In this document: one piece after another, positions 11,675 through 24,450 of the stretch
Layout of the letters: each line of letters starts with the position of its first letter
Position numbering within the stretch: position 1 is the stretch's first letter
NCBI RefSeq assembly: GCF_030272615.1
Contig: NC_081410.1
Coordinates: 111,479,433 to 111,541,432 of the forward strand
Reading direction: 5' to 3'
Length of the DNA stretch: 62,000 nt
From: Cryptomeria japonica
Lineage: Eukaryota > Streptophyta > Pinopsida > Cupressales > Cupressaceae
Position numbers and translations under genes: made by a program
The notes under the pieces: model-generated
Databases searched by the model: none
What the model was told of the DNA's origin: nothing
Seen by the model: only the letters and a program-made list of their open reading frames with translations

Positions 11675-13910
11675 AGAAGACTACTTTTTCGGCCTCAAAA
11701 TCATTTTTTTTTTAAATCCTACAAGTTTCATTCGTACAATCTCTGTAAAATATTGTACGAGTGGTATTACTGCATTGTACGACATTCTGTCGAAGCCTCC
11801 GATTTGTCGTACGAATCAAAAAATGGTGTCGTACAAAATTATGTTCTGAATATCTGATTTTGTCTTCTGTCATTTAATGCTCAGTTCTAACTCATACAAT
11901 AAAATCCTTTTGTCATTTTACTCAGTGATAATTTTCGTACAATGTTGTATTCTGTCAGGTTAAAACAAATTTCACTTTTCATGTTTTCTATCGAATTTTG
12001 ATTACGCTAATGCTAACCCTGAATCATCTTCTGTCTGCCCAATATTATCACAGCTTAACCAGTTTCTTGCAGGACGCTTGTCAAAGAATTTATCAATCAA
12101 ACATACGCCTGTCAAAGAATAAAAACAACATGATTACTGATACATTGTTTTTGCAGGTTGCCTAAAGAGAATCAACTAAACATCGTGTATTCTTTAAATT
12201 CATTTTTAGGCACCTAAACTTGCTATCTGGTTAAAGAACAAATCTGTATTTCGTGTTTTAAGAAAATTTTGAGAGGTAGGAAAGTATGCTCTTGTCTGTA
12301 TAGACAATCAAAAATCCAGACCCTTGAGGCATTTTCTTTAAGTTTGAGATTTGCATATCTTTAGCGGGTTTGCCCTCCCGAGGAGCTAATAACTCTTAAA
12401 GCCATTACAGTCGGTGAGAGGGGAACGACCCAAGTGGGAATGGCTAAACGCCAAGTACTCCAACCCGTTATAAAATAAATGTGATTTGATGAAAATCAAG
12501 TCAACAGCAGTGCTCGGGAATAGCTCTCTTATGTACCTTTAGGTATATTACACCTTGGTTTTCAAGGCTGGGAGACCTCTTAATTGAGTTTATACCTCGA
12601 CGTGCCAAACGAACCCCTTACTAGTTCCAATTCAAATTAGAAGCTACCCGATTCACCTCTGAAAGGTTGATAATCTTTGTGCAAGAGAGATAGTAACTCT
12701 CCCAAGACACTTGCCATATCCTACCCCCATTAGCATTTGGAGTTGGCTAATACGGCGTTGAGAATCCATTGCGTGAGACTCAGTGGTCGTATTCTGATTA
12801 GCTATTGGGTGTGTACCTAAGTCAGTAAGGAAAGGTTTTCTTCTCTAAGCCAACTTCCATAGGGTTTGCATGTTGTGATTGAAATTATTATTCGTATTGC
12901 ATGTTTTCTGTGTTTTCATCCCTGAAACTAAAACTGGAATACCAAAAATGGAGAAAACAATACCAAACAACTTAGTGATAAACTCTGTCAGTGTCAAAAA
13001 CAAGTCCTCGTCAGCCATTGAAAATCAGTCCTATATCAAAAATTGGTCATACTCAGTCATCAAAAATGCAGCATTTAATCTTTGTCCAGACACAGTCGTA
13101 CAAGCCTTCTGTTTTATCGTTCTGCTACATATCCTCTGTTGTATGAGATTCCATCAATCCTAATAGTCTGTCATTTGAGCCTACATTTTGTGTCGTATGA
13201 AACCTGATTGTCTGTCGTCTGAGTCTGAGAACTGTCATTCTATCCTGAATCTTGTATTGTATGATAAACCATTGCATTTATCAATGTTTTCATTTCAAAC
13301 ATACCCATCAGTCGTACGGTATTAGGGAGCAACTCGTACGAAACAGTACTGTCATTTTCCTAAAGCTATTATACTGACGTCTGGTCCTAGAAATCCTGTC
13401 GTACGAATCTCTAATTTTGCCAGTCCAGAACAGTCAAACTTGCCTAAAATAGTCTACAGCAAGCCTAAAACTGGTTTTCATCCTCCTAAACATAAACAAC
13501 CTTGATAGTGTACCCCTGTCGTTGCGTTGCATGATTTTGTCGATCATCTCTCAGCTAGTTCAATCAACGTCTTATCAAACCTAAGTTAACTTAGATAATG
13601 TCTTACATAGGATAGATCATTCCTGAAACCAGACCAGATCTTAGTTACTTCACTCAATCACTACGTTAAACGAACAACTAGCTACAATTTGATCTTGAAT
13701 TCTGCAACACACCTAACTCTCAGTCCCGTCGGTTGTAAATGTTTGCTCAAACTAGAAGTTCTCGCAGCAAAACAAACATAGGAAAAGAAACACCCTTTTT
13801 CATCAAATTTTAATCCATTCTTTGTAGAAAACCTCATCTCAAATAAACCCTCATCATCACAAATACCAGTTTACGATATACCAATTTTTGGTCAGCCCCT
13901 ATCTCCCACC
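11675..13910 (+). other. E leader with repeated GTCGTAC motifs
   Basis: About 2.2 kb with no convincing gene; a 94-codon frame at 12879-13163 has no recognisable domain. A short motif related to GTCGTACGA recurs (11806, 11829, 13087, 13309, 13334, 13396 and weaker forms), and related bases occur in the end of the LTR (11732-11775). A GC-richer block lies near 12360-12480. Confidence 0.55.
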
Positions 13911-15275
13911 ATGTCTGGAGAAAGGCAAGAAAGACAAGCTAGTAAACGAGACACTTATGACAACCTTAACAATCATGCCACTGACAATGAGTCCTCGTCA
14001 ATTGAATCTGAAGCCTCTGAACCTCCAGAGGTCGAAATACATAAATGTCAAAATGATAAAGATTTTCAAAAAATGATGAAGGTTATCATGACTAGAGAAA
14101 AATAAGACTATTTTCTAGAACTAGCAAAGCAAGGCGCCAAGCTTTCTACTGGTTATGATGTGGAGGCCCTCATCACTAAGAGGAAGAGACGCCATTGGGA
14201 ATGCTAAACAAACAAATAAAAGCATTACGAACTGAGGTCGCAGAACTAAAAAACAAAGATAAATCACCAAAACAATATTCTCTTAACACAATATGCCCAT
14301 TCCCATTTGACAAAACCTTTACATGCCTCCATTTCCCTCAAAAGTAGAAATGCCTAAGTTTGACAAATATGATGGGAATACAGATCCTCAAGATCATATC
14401 AGAGAATTTTATGCTTTATGTATGGAATTCATGCATGACCAAACATATCTCTTGCGCCTTTTCCCGAGAATTTTAGGGCGGCAAGCTATGGAATGGTTCT
14501 CAAGTCTACCTATGGGAATAAAAACTTTTGAAGAATTAATCCAACTATTTCTAGAGAAATAATCCTATAACATTCGTCATCCAGTCACTATGATATAACT
14601 TTGCAATACCAAACAAAAGATAGGAGAACCCTTTCTCACTCCAACGATGGAGAAAGATATTCTCTAGATATTCACGGACTATTCCAGATCTTGAGAAGAT
14701 GGATATCTTTGTCAACAACTTAGTCCTTGAATTAAAATATAGTGTCCAGATGCAAATACATCCTTCATTCAACAAAATGGTAGATAATGCCCTCAGAATG
14801 GAAGATGTGCTTATAAAAAAGGGAGATATATCACTTTGGAAAGAAACATCGCATGGTTCTAGTTCTAAAGAAAAGAGAAAATACTGGAAATACGGCAAAG
14901 ATAACAACAGAAACATTGTTAATGATGGAGTGGTAGACAATGTTAAAGCAAAGACAAAAACCACAATATTTAACTTGGCTAGTGGCACGTAAGCACTCAA
15001 GGTAGCTGAAACTGCAGTAGAAAATCCTCCGAAGAAAGCAAGAGAGTGGTTTAAAGAGAAACCTTGGCTTTCAAAACCTAAGCGTGATTTGACTCCTCTA
15101 GATGAATTGTATGAATCATCTTTTAAAACTTTATTGGATAATAATCTGATAACATTGCTAGACAATTATAGACCATATGACCTAGAAATTAAACCCAAAT
15201 GGTGGAGAGAAAACGAATACTATGACTACCATCGGAACAAGGGACATAACATAAACAACTGCAAGAAACTTTGAC
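13911..15275 (+). pseudogene. Gag of E, broken
   Basis: N-terminus at 13911 (after a run of leader stops), acidic Ser/Glu-rich. The Gag core is at 14323-14562 with MPKFDKYDGNTDPQDHIREF, typical of Tat/Gypsy Gag, then QAMEWFSSLP. Further Gag lies at 14699-14992 and 15089-15274, ending with Y-D-Y-H-R-N-K-G-H-N-x4-C: a zinc knuckle whose early Cys residues read Tyr, as expected from G-to-A change. Several frameshifts. Gag would form the particle. Confidence 0.8.
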
Positions 15276-16198
15276 ATGAAATACAAGATCTCATTGACGC
15301 TGGCAAAATCATTGTTGGAAATCACACGACTAATGTTGATCATAAGGCCTTTCAAGATCTCTTACCGACTTATGAACAAGGAGATTCCTCAAAATCCACG
15401 GGAGGTGCTAGAGTCAATTATACCTACACTAACAATGATAACATGATCAACATGATTGAATCTTCCCAACCTGAATATTGCAATGTGATCATAATCAAAG
15501 ATAAACAAAATCAAGCACAAACTGCTAATGTTGTAACCCGTGCTCAAAAGAAAGTTACTCTCCAAGGAGCTAGTTCCTCAACTTTTGATCAAACAACATC
15601 AAATATACCAAATAGACAAACAGACATAATCACGGCCAAATCAAAATAGTTGGATTTATCATCTTCTCCTGGTTATAGTATTGTCGAACAATTGAAAAGA
15701 ACCAATGCTCAAATCTCCATTTTGGAACTGCTTAAGATCTTTTCTGCTCATAGAGAAATCCTGGACAAGTCTTTGCTCACCATTAGTGTCCCTAAATATT
15801 TAGGTGTAGATCGGTTCAAATCAATGGTGGGTCACCTGACTTCACCTCATTATCTCACTTTCTCTGAAGAAGATGATAACTCGCTGAGTCACCCACATAA
15901 CCAACCATTACACATTGAAGCTATTATCCATAAACATCGAGTTAAACGTGTTTTGATAGATGGAGGTGCTGGGTTGAATATTTGTACCTACAATCTACTG
16001 ACACAGCTAGTATTTTCTAAAAACGTTATTGATCCAACAAAGAAAATAACAATCAAAGCTTATGATGAAGAAGAAAGAACCTCTAAGGGTCTGGTGCTAA
16101 TACCAATCAGGGTAGGATCTATAGAAAGATGTAATTTTTCAAGTCCTCGATCTTCTTCTTTCATAAAACATCTTACTAGGCAGGCCATGGATTCATAA
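15276..16198 (+). pseudogene. Protease region of E
   Basis: Two open pieces, 15443-15649 and 15650-16198. The second has VLIDGGAGLNICTYNLL, the retropepsin active-site segment in the D-G-G form common in this group. The first is a Gln/Thr-rich linker between Gag and protease. The TAG at 15647-15649 separates them in one frame. The protease would cut the polyprotein. Confidence 0.78.
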
Positions 16199-18139
16199 AA
16201 TGAAAGTAGTACCATCTACGTATCATCAGTGCTTGAAATTTCCTTATAATGGAGTTGAAGTCAGTATTCTTGTTGATACAAGCTATCCCTGCAATGTATT
16301 AACACAGAGTGCTGATGCTTTTTGTTCCTCATAATCGAGCAGCCTCTATAGCTGAAAGTTCAGAATCTTTGCTGAAAGATTTAGAGAAGAAATTGAAAAT
16401 CACACACACCAGCATGGATGGCTACAAGATAGAGCCTGTGCTCTCGCTAATGTCTCTTCCTCCATCACCAAGACATTCGGGAAAACCATCAGAGGATATG
16501 AAGCCACAAATTTCAACTCCAAAAGTCATTTATAATGGTCTCTTTATACAGTCCTCTACTTCCCTTGCAGATGAAATAGAAGAGGATGTTGCTCTCAAAT
16601 GGCTTTCAAAGAAGATAGTGCAAACAAAGAAATACAACATTGTGACATTTCCCTGACACAATATGGTCTAGGCTATAAGATGCTTAAACGCATGTGATAT
16701 TCAGGTACCGGTCCTCTAGGCAAGCGTCAAGAAGGTATTGTTGAACCTATTCAGTTACAAACTAAGTCTGCAAATGATAAAGTTGGACTGGGATACGATC
16801 CAAGAAAGTCATCAGATCAGAAACATACATCTCACCATCAACTTAAGTGGAAGAAAAAGGTACTACCTTTAGCATCATAGGAAAGTAATACTCAACAAAC
16901 TTAGGAAGGGTGCGATGATGAACAAGAAGAATTTCCAACCCAGAGAGTAGAAACAGATGGCAATCAAATTCCAATTTTATCAACTATAATACCACAAGAA
17001 TTAGAAGTCTCAGAGGATATGAGAGAAGAAGTATACTGAATCAGAGAATTGTTTGCACCACTAAACATTCTGGTCACATATACTAGCAGACAACAAGTAA
17101 ATGATTCAGAAACTAATTCAAATGAGTATGAATGGGATCCAGACTAGATACATCTACTACAGAAACCCCTAAAGAATCTAGTGATATCACAAATGATGCA
17201 CAAGAGCTGGTACACTTAAAGATGCAAAAGGAAATAGAAGAAATTGGACTAAAACGACAAGAACACTATGAACAACAGCTGAAGGAAGAAAGGACACAAG
17301 CAATTTATTCACCTACTAACTCTTCCCCTAATGAGATAGGACAAATCAGGTATGGAACTACAAAAGAAGAATTAGAAGCTACAAAAGCAAAACTAGTCAT
17401 CAGTCCAGAGGAAGCTGAATGGAACAGACGACAGGGATTAACAGAACCATCAAGGTTATGTCCACAAGTGTGTCAAATACAAGTGATCAATGAACCAAAT
17501 CACGAAGGAACTTGCAGCATCAAAGATGTAGGTATTGATACTATATATAATTTTACTGAGCCACTTGAAGACAAGTCAGAAACTTTATCTTATGACTCTA
17601 ATGACTCAGACAGAAGCTCTATTTATAACAACAACTATTCAACAACAAATTATGACTACTCTGACATTGAATGTTGAGATGTTGTCTGTTGACCCTGTTA
17701 CTGTCACGCCACGGTATGTAGTCTAGTCTGAAGTAGGTGATGATGCTAGAAGTAGGTCGGTTGGGTTAGGTCCAATAAATACTAACATGAATTTTGATAA
17801 TCATGTTGTAACTCTTCCTGGTCTAGAGACACATACGCAAGCTAGCCTTTTGGAACTCGACTGGTCGGCCTGAAGTCATGATGATAGTACCATGAACTCC
17901 CTTGAACCTGTTCAACCCTTATCTTTAATACATCCTGAACTGATTGAATGTACTCTTTATAACCAACCTTTGAATATACCCACCTTCGCCAATGACTACA
18001 CACTATCCTGCTATCTTAATGCAGTGGAACCAATGAACTCTTTCACCAGTGAGCAAATCAAGAAAATGGCTAAAATAGACATCTCAGTTATAAAAATCAA
18101 AAAAAGAAAAATAAGAGTTATGATGGCGAAAACCACATT
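16199..18139 (+). pseudogene. E linker between protease and reverse transcriptase
   Basis: Broken frames at 16309-16656, 17132-17677 and 17892-18146. They are acidic and Lys/Glu-rich, with no domain I recognise; 17132-17677 has a charged helical stretch (LKMQKEIEEIGLKRQEHYEQ). The position fits the long linker of Tat elements. Confidence 0.6.
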
Positions 18140-19424
18140 GTGGTAGTGTCAAAATCAAAAATAGTAAAAATAAAGGACGTACCTAAGGGTGAAAACTTCT
18201 CTGAGGCGCCTGAAGGTGAGATACTTGATATACTGCCAAGTGATTTCCAGGAGAGGTCTTCTATATTGATCGAGCCAAATCAGTCAGTGAACATCGGGAG
18301 TCAAGAGACACCACATATCATTCATTTAGCTCAATCATTATTAGCAGAAGAATTGAAAGATTTCACTCACCTCTTTTCAGAAAAGAAGATCAACTTTTCA
18401 TGGACATACTCTGGTATGACGGGACTAGATCCTGATCTCATCATGCATCATCTCTCTATTACACCAGGAGTTAAACTAGTCAAGCAAAAACTTCGTAAGA
18501 TGCATCCTCATGTGGCACTGCTAGTCAAGGTTGAACTAGAAAAATTGCTAAAAGCTAGATTTATCAGAGCTATAGACTACACAGAATGGATATCAAACAT
18601 AGTACTTGTATCAAAGGTAGACAAATCTATTAGAGTTTGCACAGACTTCAGGGATCTCAACAAAGCATGTCTGAAAGATGATTTTTCATTGCCCAACATT
18701 GATATGATAGTAGATATGACTGCTGAATATGAGATGTATTCATTAATGAATGGATTCTCTAGTTATAATTAGATCAAAATAGCTCCTGGCGATCAAGAAA
18801 AGACAACTTTCGCATATGCAGGGGGAACCTTTTGTTGGAATGTCATGCCATTCGGGCTAAAGAATGCAGGAGCAACTTACCAAAGAGCAGTCACTACTAT
18901 CTTTCATGATATGATGCATAAGAATATGAAAGATTATGTTGATGACACTTTAGTAAAGACTATGAAGAGATCCACACATATTCAAGAGCTAGGCCCTATA
19001 CTAGATAGAATGGAAAAATTCAAACTCCGACTAAATCCAAAAAAGTGTACATTTGGAGTGACATCTGGTAAATAACTTGGCTACATAATTTCAAAGAAAG
19101 GAACCGAGGTTGACCCTGAAAAGGTCCAAGCTATAATGGAAATGCCTCTGCCCAAGAATATCAGTCAAATGAGGAGTTTACAGGGTCATCTTCAATCAAT
19201 AAGGCACTTTATATATCAGCTAGCAGACAAAGCTCAACCCTTTACAAAGGTATTAAGGAAAGGAGTTCAATACAACTGGGATGAAGATTATGAACAACAT
19301 CTAAAATAAATCAAAGATTATCTTTCTAATCCACCCATATTGATGCCACCAATTCATGGTAAACCATTGATCTTATACATATCAACCACTTATTCATCAT
19401 TGTGGGCACTTCTGGCACAACAGG
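18140..19424 (+). pseudogene. Reverse transcriptase of E
   Basis: Open pieces 18140-18772 and 18845-19075 are in the same frame, with a TAG at 18770-18772 where the family has Gln (GYNQI). Motifs in order: FIRAIDYTEWISNIVLV, then VCTDFRDLNKAC, then the MPFGLKNAGATYQRA segment, and catalytic Y-V-D-D at about 18937-18948, still intact. The connection part runs to 19424 with further stops (19074, 19308). It would copy element RNA into DNA. Confidence 0.85.
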
Positions 19425-20428
19425 ATGAAAATAAAAAGAGAGAGAGCTATATATTACATCAGCAGAACATTGGTGTCTTATGAAATGAACTACACTATAA
19501 TAGAGAAAGCATGCTTGGCATTGGTCTTTGCATCACAAAAATTGAGACACTACATGCTGGCACACTCTATTAAGCTGGTAGCTAAGATTGATCCACTCAA
19601 ATATCTTCTCAGTAAAGCAATGCTTACAGGAAGACTGGCTAAATGGGTCATGGTTCTTATAAAATTTGATATTGAATATGTGGAACATAAAGCCATCAAA
19701 GGACAGGTTATTACAGACCCACTTGTTGATGCTCCACTTGAAGACAGTCAACCTCTGCATATAGAATTTCCGGATGAATCAATCATGCACCTTACTCAAC
19801 AATCATGGAAGATGTTCTTTGATGGGTCTTTCACTCAACATGGTTTGGGTGTCGGAATACTTTTATTACTCCCCAAAAATATTCAATCCCAAAAGCTTAC
19901 AAGATTCTCTTCCCTTGCACAAACAACATTGCAGAATATGAAGCTTTGGTAAACAGGATCAAGCTGGCCATCGAGTGGAAGATTGTTGAATTAAACATCT
20001 ATGGAGATTCTCAACTCATTATCAACCAAATCAATGATCCATATCAAACAAGAGATGAGAAATTGATGCCTTACAAAAGAATGGTGGATGATCTCAAGAA
20101 ATACTTTACCTTCGTATCATTTCAGCAAATCCCCAGGTCAGCAAATAGAGTAGCGGATGCAATGGCCACCTTGGCATCTATACCACAGCTACAGGAATCC
20201 AATTTCTGCTTTGAATTCCTAGTGGAAGAGTTACATTATCCTGCCTATGATTCTCCTGAGTCCCAAATGGTCTATTCTATTATTGGACATGACTCATCTT
20301 GCTATAGCCACATTTACTCTTACCTGTGTGACCAAGTTGTCCCTACTAATCTTTCCCAAAATGAAAAAAGAAACCTTATCCAAAATGCATCACGGTACAT
20401 CATTATTGCTAATGACCTATTTAGGTGA
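19425..20428 (+). pseudogene. RNase H and second RNase H of E
   Basis: The first RNase H (19425-19740) shows IYYISRTL, MNYTIIEKACLALVFA and the LAKWVMVLIKFDIEY end. The second RNase H starts at about 19810 with MFFDGSFTQHG and continues after a frameshift at 19946-20428, with IYGDSQLIINQI and ANRVADAMATLAS. Asp residues of the second domain are kept. This extra archaeal-type RNase H is the marker of the Tat group. Confidence 0.85.
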
Positions 20429-21459
20429 GGTTTAGATAGTACTTTGCTTAGATGTCTAGAAACTGAGGAGTCTCAACGCGCATTATCCAAAGTCCCATGA
20501 AGGTGTTTGTAGATCCCATTCGAACGGTCTAACTTTAGCACGAAAACTACTAAGGGTTGGCTACTACTGGCCAGACATGGAGAAAGAAGCTATAAAATTT
20601 GTTAAAACCTATGAAAAGTGTCAGCTACATGGGCACCTTATACACGCTCCAGCAAGGGATCCCATGCCCTTTGTTACACACTGGCCCTTTCAACAATGGG
20701 CGTTTGATCTAATTGGCCAAATATATCCTGCATCATCTAACGGAAACAAGTTTATTATAACTGCCACTGAGTACTTTACTAAGTGGGTAGAAGCAGTTCC
20801 GCTCATCAAAGCAACCGGTAAACAAGTAGCCCTATTCATTCTTAATTATATCATCTACAGGTATAATGTACCTTCATCCATTATAACTAACAATGGAGGA
20901 TAGTTCAAGAACAAAGATCTAAATGAACTCTGTGAAAAATTCAAAATAAAACAACACTGGTCATCTGTGTACTATCTTACATAGAATAGTCAATAAATCT
21001 GGAAAGGATTGGCATCTACAGCTCAATCCTACCCTATGGGCTCATAGAACAAGTATCAGAACACCTACTAGGGCTACACCTTTTTCTTTTGTGTATGGGT
21101 CTGAAGCAGAATTACCTATTGAAGTGGAAATACCATCTCTAAGAGTTTCTTTGCAAGGTCTTGTTATTGATGAAGACTACAAAATATCTAGATTGCAAGA
21201 ACTTGAATTACTGGATGAACGTCGGCAAGTGGTGTTTGATCATCTAAGAGCATATCAAAAGAGAATGTCTAGAGGTTATAACAAAAAGGTTCAACAACGC
21301 GAATTTCAGGTTGGTGACCTTGTTCTGAGAGAAAATCCTAAGAATCAACAATTTCAAGACAACAAAGGGAAGTTTGAACCCAACTGGTTGGGTCCCTACA
21401 TCGTTAGTGTAGTGTTTGGCTTTGGTGCCTATCAACTCTCAACATTGGAAGGAGAATAG
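20429..21459 (+). pseudogene. Integrase of E
   Basis: The zinc region shows CQLHGHL at 20620. The core has AFDLIGQIYPAS (first Asp kept) and SIITNNGG at about 20877-20900, where the second Asp reads Asn. The third motif is lost in broken sequence at 20960-21050. The C-terminal part 21091-21459 is open and has YGSEAELPIEVEIPS and WLGPYIVSVVF. Integration activity is lost. Confidence 0.82.
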
Positions 21460-21540
21460 CTCCATGAACCGATCAACACCATCCACCTGAAGAAATTATT
21501 TACCTAAATATTCTCTGCTCCAGCGGCCTATGTAGCTAAA

Positions 21541-21660
21541 AAGTCCTGAAGAAATCCTAAAAATTAAAAAAAGTCTCGAAGAAATCCTAAAAATCAGAAA
21601 AAGTCCTGAAGAAATCCTAAAAATCAGAAAAAATCCTGAAGAAATTCAAAAAAGAAAAGG
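21541..21660 (+). repeat. Four 30-bp tandem repeats after E integrase
   Basis: Units at 21541, 21571, 21601 and 21631, each starting AA(G/A)TC and containing GAAGAAAT; the fourth is the most diverged. A longer-period pair follows: GTGAAAACCTGG at about 21710 and 21771. Confidence 0.85.
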
Positions 21661-23155
21661 AAAAAAGAGAAAAAAAAAAAAAGAAGGAAAAAAGAGAGAA
21701 AATGCCTTGGTGAAAACCTGGTAAACAGGCACCTTGGTAAAAAAAAAAAAAAGGAATCTCTGCCAAGCAGGTGAAAACCTGGCAAACAGGTGCCTCTTGT
21801 ACTCAAGCGCTCCATCTATCAACGCAACATTGGCATTCCCGCTTTCATGCAATTCTTTGATTTTGTTTGTACATAACTTTTAGTCACTTTGGTGACATCC
21901 TGGTTCTTTTAAAACCCTCATGGCTTAAAACCGATTACCGACCTAGTCTTAGGGTAATCGACTGATCAATTTACATGTCCTAAGCAGTATCAACCAAGTC
22001 ATCTTTATGTCAGTGATACCTGGTCATCCACTCCGAGTCACTCACCTGTCTCCTGACTCCTGAAGAGTTTTATCACTGAGTACACAAGCAAAACAAGACT
22101 ACTAAAAACAATCACTAAATTGTTTGAGATATACATGAAATTTTCTTTGTGTGTTGTCTTTTACATTGGCTTTCGCTTATTATTCCCTCTGAGTAACTCG
22201 AGGAAGTCTATCTTGACTAAGAGGAGCAAGGATTGGGGGCATAATATTTTCTTTGTTTTCTGCTTCTAGGAATGATTTTGATGATCTGAAAACATCTAAT
22301 CAACTGGGTGTCTGTGATAAGTTCCTTCACATTAAGGTGAAATCACCACACATACCTCGACTCCACTTGTTGAATGCTACAGGGAGGTTCCCATCATTTC
22401 TTTGTCTATTTTGAGGGAATTTCTTTATCATGCAATCTAGGTCCCTGTGAAATTTGTCCAAGGATATGAACAAAAAAAGGGTTGTTGCGGACAAGAAAAT
22501 TAATATTGCACATGAAAAGCAAGGAACTCTAATCTGCCTGTTGTGGTTGTAAAACGCTCAATGATGACTAGGTTTAGGTTGTATCTCATTTTGCATTTCA
22601 TTCTGCACTTTATGCATTTCAAGTAATCTCGACATGATAACAATGATCTCTTTATCTTCTAAATAAGAGTTGGAAGCATCATCATTTCTTAGCTAAGTGG
22701 TCTCTTCTTAATCTTTTCTCCAATCGAGTACTTGTGTATTGAGATGTTAGCTGCATACATGAGCCTCTTATATAGATCCATACATTTCATTTTATACTTA
22801 TTTGCATTAATATTATTGCATGAAGAAAAATAAACATTTGCATTACTAGTTACCCATTCTCCTCATTTATTTGCATAAAAAGAAACAAAAATAAACATCC
22901 ATATCCATCTGCATTACATACATCCATACTCAACAGATGTGCATACATATAGAATAAAGCATATAGAAAAGCATCTCATAAATCGATTGACACAAGTACA
23001 ATAAAGTCAAATAATGATTTCGTATATATAATGATCAAGTCTCAGGGTACAAAATAATGTCAACTGTCAAATACAAACTCCCATCGGAGCAAGAATCAAA
23101 AGGGCTACAAAAAATGGGTGTGTCTACAAAAAAATCTAAGAGCTACACAAAATAT
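21661..23155 (+). other. E 3' region with polypurine tract, no sense gene
   Basis: A-rich at 21655-21760. A polypurine tract GAGGAGCAAGGATTGGGGGC lies at 22221-22240, where a 3' LTR would normally follow, but the next bases do not match the E LTR start. From 22242 to 23155 I see AT-rich sequence and nothing coding. Confidence 0.5.
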
Positions 23156-23705
23156 CTAGCTCTCTGCCTCTTCGTCATCGCTAGGTGGTGGAGGACGTGG
23201 CACCTCCTAACCCGAATCCTACCTAGGTGCTTGAGCTCCCTCTGATCTAGCCATATACTATGAATATGGTATAGCCTGTTGCGCTACTGGAACTGCTACG
23301 TTGTAAGCTGCAACATAATAGGCTGCCTAACTCGTCTGATGAAGAACCTCCTATCGCAAAGAGTCTCACTTTGCTCTTGTCTCTGCTAACTGACGGTCTC
23401 ACTCCGCCAACTAAGTTTGTGCCACTGTCAGTTGTGACTATAACCTCACTAGGTGTGCTCTCATCAACCACGCAATGTCGGCCCTCTCATCCCTCACAAG
23501 CTCTCCACCTCTGGCTCTCCCCTGCTCCTCCCTCCTTTGTCAAACCTGTCTCGGCACTTCTCTCTCCTCCTCTCCTCCACTCTTCGGCACTCTCACTCCC
23601 AAGTCTCACTCCAACCGTCCCTAGGGATCCGCCCTCTCCTCTCTGCTACCTACCACCAGCTGGTACCCTATTGCTGCTAGCACCAGGATCACCAACCACC
23701 AGCTA
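23156..23705 (-). pseudogene. Antisense frame at E 3' end, decayed
   Basis: On the minus strand one frame reads Arg/Glu/Gln-rich sequence down to a natural-looking Pro/Asp/Glu end (PRPPPPSDDEEAES) and a stop at 23156-23158. About ten TAG codons interrupt it, several in contexts where Gln repeats (heptad-like L-A-E and Q-L-A-E) would be expected, consistent with CAG to TAG change. The 5' part is cut at 23705. Antisense frames after pol are known from Tat elements such as Grande. Function unknown. Confidence 0.6.
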
Positions 23706-24435
23706 GTACCTATATATACAAATCATCAACCTTGATAACAAGGTCAGCTAAATCCTCAACCCTCAGCTTACAATTACAAAAATTACATCACATGATACAA
23801 AGATTGACCACCAGACAAATATTATGATTTACATTACATATCATGGAACTAATTCAAATTTCCAAATGATCACATCCACCGGAAATCCCGCCAAGACCAA
23901 CCGCAATACACTTCACCACCAGAAATACTGCATACCATGAAAATCATCACCTGTTCATAGAAGTCACCAAAAAATCACACAACAATCAATGCAGATCACA
24001 AAAAAAAATAGGACATGACTAGGAAACACTAGCAAGCATGTTAGAATCATCTGGAACAGTTGCACCAACATCTCTTTTCAAATATTCATCGGTCATTGTC
24101 TCAAAGCTCAAGAACACAACCAATCAGCAATTGTCGTGAAGAAAGATAACATGCAGAGCACCAAATCATGAACCATATGACATGAAGAAACACAAGATCA
24201 TCCCAAACAATAATCCAAAGTCTTAGCACAAGATCTGATCACATCGAAATATTCCAAAGAAAATACCAGATTCTGCAAAACAATGATCAACAAAACCGAA
24301 CTACAAAACCGGATCAAAAACTCTTCCCAAACTCATTGGAATAAACCATGGGAATGTGTTAACATCAATGGAAACAACATATCCTAGAAGAAATGAAAAC
24401 AACCAAATCCAACAATCTCCCCCGACAATCCAACA
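23706..24435 (-). repeat. 3' LTR of D, inner part
   Basis: Continues the D LTR after E (match to about 38650-39378). A 5-base stretch present in the other LTR is missing at the junction. Ends CAATCCAACA next to the polypurine tract. The LTR copy would be about 1,259 bp without E, against 1,278 bp for the 5' LTR. Confidence 0.88.
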
Positions 24436-24450
24436 ATCTCCCCCTTTGGC
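24436..24450 (-). promoter_or_regulatory. Polypurine tract of D
   Basis: On the minus strand GCCAAAGGGGGAGAT lies directly before the 3' LTR, the plus-strand DNA primer site of Copia elements. Confidence 0.85.

Larger units (their letters stand above)
10621..23705 (+). mobile_element. Element E: 3'-truncated Tat-lineage Gypsy element in D LTR
   Basis: The order is LTR, primer site, long leader, gag, protease, reverse transcriptase, RNase H, second RNase H, integrase, short tandem repeats, polypurine tract, then an antisense frame. Integrase after reverse transcriptase makes it Ty3/Gypsy; a second RNase H before integrase is the known mark of the Tat/Ogre group, and an antisense frame after pol is reported for some Tat elements. 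No 3' LTR is found: the element stops inside the antisense frame and the D LTR resumes. All frames are broken. Confidence 0.88.

Noticed and set aside
14551-15165. 204-codon minus-strand frame across E gag
   Set aside because: It lies opposite recognisable Gag; hydrophobic composition is what antisense Lys/Asp-rich coding gives. No domain.
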